This document shows, in pieces, positions 59,891 to 64,000 of a stretch of 64,000 nucleotides of DNA. The position numbers and the translations under genes were made by a program. Source of the DNA: JACPUX01 sp964517465 (GTDB taxonomy: Bacteria; Pseudomonadota; Gammaproteobacteria; Burkholderiales; Casimicrobiaceae); contig CAZFEK010000010.1 of the NCBI GenBank assembly GCA_964517465.1, positions 1 to 64,000 on the forward strand, in the 5' to 3' direction. Every line of letters starts with the position of its first letter. Position 1 is the first letter of the stretch. The notes below the pieces were generated by a model that worked only from the letters and a program-made list of their open reading frames with translations, was not told the DNA's origin and made no database searches.

Positions 59891-61006
59891 ATGGATCGCG
59901 TAGAAAAACGCTACATCTGGCAGGCCGACGACTGGCCCAACTGGCGCTACGACCTGTCGGCGCTCACTGGGCCGTTGACCGAGGTGAGCCGCGCCCAAGG
60001 CGTGCTGCTGGGCCGCCTGGCCGACGTCGGGCTGGCGCTGCGCGATCAGGCCAGCCTTGCTGCACTGACCGAAGACGTGGTCAAGACCAGCGAAATCGAA
60101 GGCGAAGTGCTGAACGTGGAATCCGTGCGCTCGTCCATCGCCCGGCGTCTGGGCGTGGACATCGGCGCGGTCGCGCCGGTGGATCGGCACGTCGAAGGCG
60201 TCGTGGAGATGGTGCTCGACGCCACTTCGCGCGCTGCCTCCCCACTGACCGGCGAGCGCCTGTTCGGCTGGCACGCAGCCCTGTTCCCGACCGGCTACTC
60301 GGGCATGAATAGGCTCACCGTGGGCCAGTGGCGCGACGATGCGACCGGGCCGATGCAGGTAGTTTCCGGCCCGGTGGGGCGACGCAAGGTTCACTTCCAG
60401 GCACCGCCCGCCGCCGTGCTGCCCGCCGAGACGGCGCGGTTTTTGGCATGGGCCAACGAGGAAACGGGCGAGCCCGCACTCATCAAGGCCGGGCTGGCGC
60501 ATCTGTGGTTCGTGACGCTGCACCCCTTAGACGATGGCAACGGACGCATCGCCCGCGCCGTGGGCGATCTGTTCCTGGCCCGCGCCGACGGCAGCCCGCA
60601 ACGCTTCTACAGCCTATCGGCCCAGATCCAGCGCGAGCGCCGCGACTACTACGACGTGCTGGAGCGCACGCAGAAGGGCACGCTCGACGCCACCGGCTGG
60701 CTGTCGTGGTTCCTCGACACACTCGGGCGCGCCGTCACCAGCGCGCAGTCCACGCTGGACGCCGTGCTGGTCAAGGCGCGCTTCTGGCAACGCTGGGCGG
60801 GCATGCCGTTGAACGAACGTCAGGTGAAATTGCTCAACCGCCTGCTCGACGGCTTCGAGGGCAAGCTCACGAGCAGCAAGTGGGGGGCAATAGCCAAATG
60901 CTCGCCCGACACCGCGCTGCGCGACATCACGCAGTTGCTGGAACTGGGCGTGCTGAAGAAGACGCCCGGCGGCGGGCGCAGCACTGGCTATGAACTGGTG
61001 GATTGA
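59891..61006 (+). CDS. Fic family protein (putative AMP-transferase) with inhibitory motif
   Basis: A 371-residue Fic protein with an N-terminal DUF4172-like part (EKRYIWQADDWPNWRYDLSA). The Fic core motif is HPLDDGNGRIARAVGDLFL (HxFx[D/E]GNGR with Leu for Phe). An inhibitory-helix motif, KTSEIEGEVLNVESV, precedes it, which marks a class II Fic whose activity is held back by its own glutamate. A C-terminal winged-helix region (SKWGAIAKCSPDTALRDITQ) follows. Such proteins attach AMP to targets. No antitoxin partner is needed or seen. It starts at MDRVEKRYIW; upstream codons are shadows. Confidence 0.9.
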   Translation: MDRVEKRYIWQADDWPNWRYDLSALTGPLTEVSRAQGVLLGRLADVGLALRDQASLAALTEDVVKTSEIEGEVLNVESVRSSIARRLGVDIGAVAPVDRHVEGVVEMVLDATSRAASPLTGERLFGWHAALFPTGYSGMNRLTVGQWRDDATGPMQVVSGPVGRRKVHFQAPPAAVLPAETARFLAWANEETGEPALIKAGLAHLWFVTLHPLDDGNGRIARAVGDLFLARADGSPQRFYSLSAQIQRERRDYYDVLERTQKGTLDATGWLSWFLDTLGRAVTSAQSTLDAVLVKARFWQRWAGMPLNERQVKLLNRLLDGFEGKLTSSKWGAIAKCSPDTALRDITQLLELGVLKKTPGGGRSTGYELVD

Positions 61007-61069
61007 TTCGGCCAAATCGTCGAATCCACATCCTCAAGGCCGATGCGTCACTATCTGGATCGGAAAGCG

Positions 61070-61100
61070 GGCGCGGGTTCGGTTCCCGCCGTCCCCTCAA
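61070..61100. repeat. ssrA-3'-like repeat, copy 3 (degenerate)
   Basis: Matches the ssrA 3' end at about 25 of 31 positions, including CGCGGGTTCG and TTCCCGCCG, but lacks the CCA end and has no terminator after it. It sits directly before the paralogous segment copy B. It may be a decayed attachment site. Confidence 0.55.
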
Positions 61101-61705
61101 GGGACAAATGGCCGAAACGGTGGACTTTCGGCCAAAAGCAGGGACAACCGTTCAGACTACGGCGCGGAATCGAACCGCGCTGCGTCCTGCTCCCTGACGA
61201 TTTCGTGCCAGCGCTTGGCTGGCTCCGAAGGCGTGGCCGGGCTCTCGATTTCGTCGACGGCTGCTCCAGCGGCATTGCCACGCACACTGTTGTCGATCTC
61301 CCATGCCAGGATCGCGGGCAGTGAAAACCGCAGGTTGCCCACCAGCATCAGGTGTGGAACGCGTTTGCGATTGCGCTCGGCCTGATCGCGGAACAGGTGG
61401 ATGGGTAGCGATGCTGCTTCGGCAATTTCTTTGGCGGTGAAGTAGTTGTCTTCAGCCTTGGCATCGAGGCCCTGCGCCGCTTCTGGCACTTCCGGCTTGA
61501 AGTCCCGTTTGATGCCGAGCAGTGTCATCAGATGCTGCGCGCTGCTGTGCTCGAACTCGAGGACGTCGGCTTCGTAGTAACGGACGTGGCGGAACAGCTT
61601 GTGCCAGACCGGCCCTTCGCCATCGAGCCGCCAGCGCCGCAGCGTCTTGAGACTGACCTGCCAGCGGTCGGCAACCTGCTTTTCGGTCATCACGGGGTAG
61701 TGCAT
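61096..61705. repeat. Island paralogous segment, copy B
   Basis: The counterpart of 54683-55290: same HTH gene, same orientation and the same conserved flank after the stop codon, including GACAAATGGCCGAAAC. It lies in the 6.2-kb module, whereas copy A lies in the module next to ssrA. Confidence 0.8.
61157..61705 (-). CDS. Helix-turn-helix (MerR/AlpA-like) island protein, copy B
   Basis: A 182-residue paralogue of the protein at 54733-55290. The N terminus MTEKQVADRWQVSLKTLRRW and RLDGEGPVWHKLFRHVRYYE are nearly identical to copy A, and AKEIAEAASLPIHLFRDQAE is again conserved. The linker before it differs most. AGGAG precedes the ATG at MHYPVMTEK. It is intact. The strong conservation of its first 50 residues suggests both copies still bind similar DNA. 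Confidence 0.75.
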   Translation of the reverse strand: MHYPVMTEKQVADRWQVSLKTLRRWRLDGEGPVWHKLFRHVRYYEADVLEFEHSSAQHLMTLLGIKRDFKPEVPEAAQGLDAKAEDNYFTAKEIAEAASLPIHLFRDQAERNRKRVPHLMLVGNLRFSLPAILAWEIDNSVRGNAAGAAVDEIESPATPSEPAKRWHEIVREQDAARFDSAP

Positions 61706-61775
61706 CTTTTTCTCCTGAACAGATGACCCCATGACAACGCTGTTCACCGTAGAAGCCAAGCTCAGTGTTCGCTGA

Positions 61776-62147
61776 TCACCCGGCAGCCGTCTCCGCAATC
61801 AGCACATCGGCCGGGATGCCCAGGCTCTTGTGCAGTCTGCGGATCATGGCCAACGTCAGCGGGCGCTTGCGACTCAGGACTTCGTAGACCCGATTGCTCT
61901 TGCCAATGATCGGCTCAAGATCTTTGACGGACAGACCGCTCTGATCCATCCGGAATTTGATGGCTTCCACCGGATCTGGCACGGCGATGGGGACGTGCTT
62001 GGCCTCGTAGGCTTGCACCAGCGTGGCCAGGATGTCCAGGCGATCCCCCTCTGGCGTGCCCAGATCAGGATCGGACTCCATCAAGGCCGAAATCTCTTTG
62101 AGAGTGGCCTTGTAGTCTGCTTCGGTGTGAATAGGGCGGATGTCCAT
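61776..62147 (-). CDS. higA: HigA-like antitoxin
   Basis: A 123-residue antitoxin. The N-terminal region MDIRPIHTEADYKATLKEIS, with its Asp/Glu-rich stretch, and the XRE helix-turn-helix FRMDQSGLSVKDLEPIIGKS with VYEVLSRKRPLTLAMIRRLH match HigA proteins. It neutralises HigB and represses the operon. It lies 18 nt after the toxin gene, the toxin-first order normal for higBA. The gene is intact. Confidence 0.92.
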   Translation of the reverse strand: MDIRPIHTEADYKATLKEISALMESDPDLGTPEGDRLDILATLVQAYEAKHVPIAVPDPVEAIKFRMDQSGLSVKDLEPIIGKSNRVYEVLSRKRPLTLAMIRRLHKSLGIPADVLIAETAAG

Positions 62148-62165
62148 GTTTTCCTCCGTGGCCGG

Positions 62166-62468
62166 TCAAGCCATTTCAACGGTTTCGGCGTCCACTGCGT
62201 CGTACTCTTTGTGGGTGCCGACAAACTTCACGTAGACGATCTGCAACTTGTAAGCAATGGCCACGATCAGCCGGTAGTCATTGCCTTTGATGTTGAAGAC
62301 CACGCGACGGTTCTTCAGCACGCTGGCGCTGCGGTACTGCGCCTTGATGTCGGCGGGCTGGCTCCAGCTCGCACTGGTGGCCTCCTCGTACCAAGCCTTC
62401 AGCGGCTGCTCGGCGTCGGGGCAGCGCTCCCAGAAGGCCCGAAGGGTAGACACGGCAATCACTCGCAT
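62166..62468 (-). CDS. higB: HigB-like toxin
   Basis: A 100-residue RelE-superfamily mRNA interferase of the HigB type. The start MRVIAVSTLRAFWERCPDAE, the core IKAQYRSASVLKNRRVVFNI and KGNDYRLIVAIAYKLQIVYV, and the end KFVGTHKEYDAVD fit the family, with conserved basic residues in RRVVF and the final Lys/Tyr pair. It cleaves translated mRNA. It is intact and is preceded by a palindrome lying between its -35 and -10 boxes. Confidence 0.92.
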   Translation of the reverse strand: MRVIAVSTLRAFWERCPDAEQPLKAWYEEATSASWSQPADIKAQYRSASVLKNRRVVFNIKGNDYRLIVAIAYKLQIVYVKFVGTHKEYDAVDAETVEMA

Positions 62469-62479
62469 AGGTCGAAGTG

Positions 62480-62498
62480 TAGTCCCAAAATGGGACTA
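62480..62498. promoter_or_regulatory. higBA operator within the promoter spacer
   Basis: TAGTCCC-AAAAT-GGGACTA is a perfect 7+7 palindrome. On the minus strand it fills the 17-nt spacer between TTGCCT (-35) and TACACT (-10), so HigA binding here would block RNA polymerase. Confidence 0.82.
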
Positions 62499-62635
62499 AG
62501 GCAAGTGACATCCAAGAATGGGTGTGAATGGGTGTGTTTATGGTTGTACGAGCTGGCGCAGCGTTGGTCGGCCGGATTTCCGAGATGCTCGTTTCTTACA
62601 GGTGGGCACCGACAATGGGGCCGCTTTCGTATCTG

Positions 62636-62678
62636 GTTCAGATGACGGACGCGGGTTCGGTTCCGCGTTCCACCACCA
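62636..62678. repeat. ssrA-3'-like att repeat, copy 4 (right repeat of 6.2-kb module)
   Basis: A 43-bp direct repeat of 56418-56460 with one mismatch. The core can fold as ACGCGG-loop-CCGCGT and ends CCACCACCA, like the T arm and CCA end of ssrA. A separate terminator and then a second serine recombinase gene set follow. Confidence 0.82.
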
Positions 62679-62683
62679 TATAC

Positions 62684-62715
62684 AAGGGCTCGGAAAATCT
62701 CCGGGCCCTTTTTCT
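62684..62715 (+). terminator. Terminator following att copy 4
   Basis: AAGGGCTCGG pairs with CCGGGCCCTT (one G-U) around a 7-nt loop, followed by TTT. The stem differs from the terminators after ssrA and copy 2, but TTTTTCTTGCCTGA after it is shared with copy 2. I see no gene in 62716-62921. Confidence 0.8.
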
Positions 62716-62921
62716 TGCCTGAAATTCCCGCGCCACGCGGGGTTCCGGCCAATGGGCTTGCGGATGCCGTCGCGCCTCTCGACCTCGAAACCGGCATATT
62801 TCCGGCGATTTCCGCGCCAGAGCCGTCTCTTGTCTCTGTTTGGCTTGCGGGTAGTCGCAGCCTTGCACAGCCAAAATCAAGCACTTACGCGCCAAGGTTC
62901 GCTGTCAACCGCGCCCGCCGG

Positions 62922-63377
62922 TCAAGCATCGAACCGCGCCACGACCTCCCGCTGCGCTACCCAGTCCACCGGCAGCGGGTTGCGCTGGAACCACAGCAGG
63001 CTCATGCACCGGGGCTGCTGCCCGGCGTAGATCGCCTGCACGATGGCCGGCTCCAGCAACGTGAGGCGCAGCAACTCGTTCACCGTCGAATGGTGCAGCC
63101 CCTCGCGCTTGGCGATTTCGCTGCCGGTGTCGACCACGCCGTCGTCGAGCAACTGCTGCCAGTAGAACGCCCGCGACAGTGCTGTCAACAAGGGCTGATC
63201 GTGGGCGGCGTCCGTCTTGGCCTGCACCTGCGCCACCGCAGGCCGCACCACCACGGCCCGCCCGCCGCGCTTCCTGATCTTGATCGGGATGAAAGTCGTG
63301 AGCCGGATTTCATCGCCCTCGCGGCGCTCGCGCTTTTCCGCCCGGCCCGTGGCCTCGATCTTGGGTTTGTTCTTCAC
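62922..63377 (-). CDS. Helix-turn-helix protein coupled to serine recombinase
   Basis: A 151-residue basic protein. The N terminus is Lys/Arg-rich (KNKPKIEATGRAEKRERREG). The middle contains a helix-turn-helix-like stretch (GSEIAKREGLHHSTVNELLR). The C-terminal half has no motif that I recognise. Its GTG start overlaps the stop of the recombinase gene (GTGA), so it is translated with it, as an accessory or directionality factor might be. The same gene pair is common downstream of large serine recombinases. Function is inferred from context only. Confidence 0.72.
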   Translation of the reverse strand: MKNKPKIEATGRAEKRERREGDEIRLTTFIPIKIRKRGGRAVVVRPAVAQVQAKTDAAHDQPLLTALSRAFYWQQLLDDGVVDTGSEIAKREGLHHSTVNELLRLTLLEPAIVQAIYAGQQPRCMSLLWFQRNPLPVDWVAQREVVARFDA

Positions 63378-64000
63378 ACGACCTCCGCTTCCAGTTCCTG
63401 CAACTCCGCGCCGATGGTGCCGGGCAGCAAGTCGCCCACCAGTTCCTGCCAGCCAAGGTCACGCCACACGATTTCCAGCCCGTCGTCGCCCAACACCACG
63501 CGGTCGATCAGAAGTTGGGTCAGCCGCCGCTGCTCGGCGGGATAGAGCGTGGGCCACATCGCCGCAAGGTTGCGCATCGGCAGCACCACCTGCGGCTCGT
63601 CGATGTCAGGCCGGATGACACGCATCCGATCCACCACCATCTGCGTGATGTGCGGGGCCTGCAGCGCCAGAACGAGCTGCTCAGTGACCAGCGCCTCGAT
63701 GGGTTCGGCGGGAAGTGAGCCGTGCTTGCTGGCCCACGCACCCATCCGCCGATGCAGGACTGGCGTGTAGTAGCAGTACCGCTTGCCCTTTTTGTTCGTG
63801 TAGCTCGGCACCAGTTTCTCGCCGTCGGCGGTCAACAGCAGGCCGGACAGCAGGGGTTCGGCCTCGCCGCGCGCCACCCGCTTGCGCTGCGGCGCATCCG
63901 TTTCGATCAGTGCATGGACGGCGTCCCACTGCGCTTGCGTGATGATGGCCTGATGCTCGCCAGGGTAGTTCTGGCCTTTGTGGTTGATCTCGCCCAGATA
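63374..64000 (-). CDS. Large serine recombinase, C-terminal part (cut by window end)
   Basis: The frame is open to the window edge and gives 208 residues. It starts in the recombinase domain (YLGEINHKGQNYPGEHQAII, then TQAQWDAVHALIE) and continues into a zinc-ribbon-like and coiled C-terminal region (PLLSGLLLTADGEKLVPSYT, YCYYTPVLHRR). The N-terminal resolvase domain with the catalytic Ser must lie beyond the window. It differs from the recombinase at 52450-53838, so it belongs to another element. It overlaps the helix-turn-helix gene downstream by 4 nt. Confidence 0.88.
   Translation of the reverse strand, partial: YLGEINHKGQNYPGEHQAIITQAQWDAVHALIETDAPQRKRVARGEAEPLLSGLLLTADGEKLVPSYTNKKGKRYCYYTPVLHRRMGAWASKHGSLPAEPIEALVTEQLVLALQAPHITQMVVDRMRVIRPDIDEPQVVLPMRNLAAMWPTLYPAEQRRLTQLLIDRVVLGDDGLEIVWRDLGWQELVGDLLPGTIGAELQELEAEVV

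Noticed and set aside
61830..62645. 271-codon plus-strand frame opposite higBA
   Set aside because: It runs antisense through two well-supported genes and has no recognisable domain.
52161..64000. CRISPR array
   Set aside because: The repeats are few, kilobases apart and flank genes; there are no regularly spaced short repeats.

Overview
The window looks like chromosome of a GC-rich betaproteobacterium. Three things suggest this. The housekeeping block leuC-ecn-leuD-leuB-asd-fimV-truA-trpF-trpB-trpA-accD-folC-SPOR-cvpA-purF has a gene order typical of that class. The tmRNA tag reads ANDETYALAA. The prfB-lysS and dxs-ispA-xseB neighbourhoods also fit. Species and genus cannot be read from the sequence; a Rhodocyclales or Nitrosomonadales type organism is my inference.

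Region 1 (1-6.3 kb, minus strand): a partial tRNA-Arg, a tRNA-Pro, a large secreted Ig-like repeat protein split by a frameshift in a run of nine G, and a two-component system whose sensor kinase has a very long Pro/Gly/Arg-rich extracytoplasmic loop. Region 2 (6.4-11.8 kb, plus strand): a tight five-gene operon of unknown function, with a PqqD-like peptide-binding protein, an ATP-grasp ligase, a fold-type III PLP decarboxylase, a urea-transporter-like membrane domain fused to an M23 peptidase, and a secreted TPR protein. This is my best candidate for an undescribed system. Region 3 (11.9-18.6 kb): Fur-box-controlled ferric iron ABC transporter genes (fbpA, fbpB, fbpC) and a copper efflux pair (copA-copZ).

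Region 4 (18.7-51.7 kb): housekeeping genes, nearly all on the minus strand except a plus-strand envelope cluster at 21.5-25.8 kb (TPR protein, L,D-transpeptidase, two cyclophilins, lpxH). Highlights are the prfB programmed frameshift, a SAM-II riboswitch followed by an intrinsic terminator ahead of a homocysteine-biosynthesis-type PLP enzyme, and a small entericidin-like lipoprotein between leuC and leuD.

Region 5 (51.8-64 kb): the tmRNA gene ssrA, followed by an accessory island. The 3' end of ssrA reappears as imperfect copies at about 56.4, 61.1 and 62.65 kb. The copies at 56.4 and 62.65 kb are a 43-bp direct repeat with one mismatch, and each is followed by its own terminator. Between them sit modules carrying large serine recombinases, toxin-antitoxin pairs (HigBA-like twice, PrlF-YhaV, AbiEi-AbiEii, HipB with a broken HipA), a Fic protein and a duplicated HTH regulator. 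Several cargo toxins are broken while their antitoxins stay intact. The layout suggests repeated recombinase-driven insertion of defence cassettes at ssrA, followed by decay. The island runs past the right end of the window, where a second recombinase is cut off.
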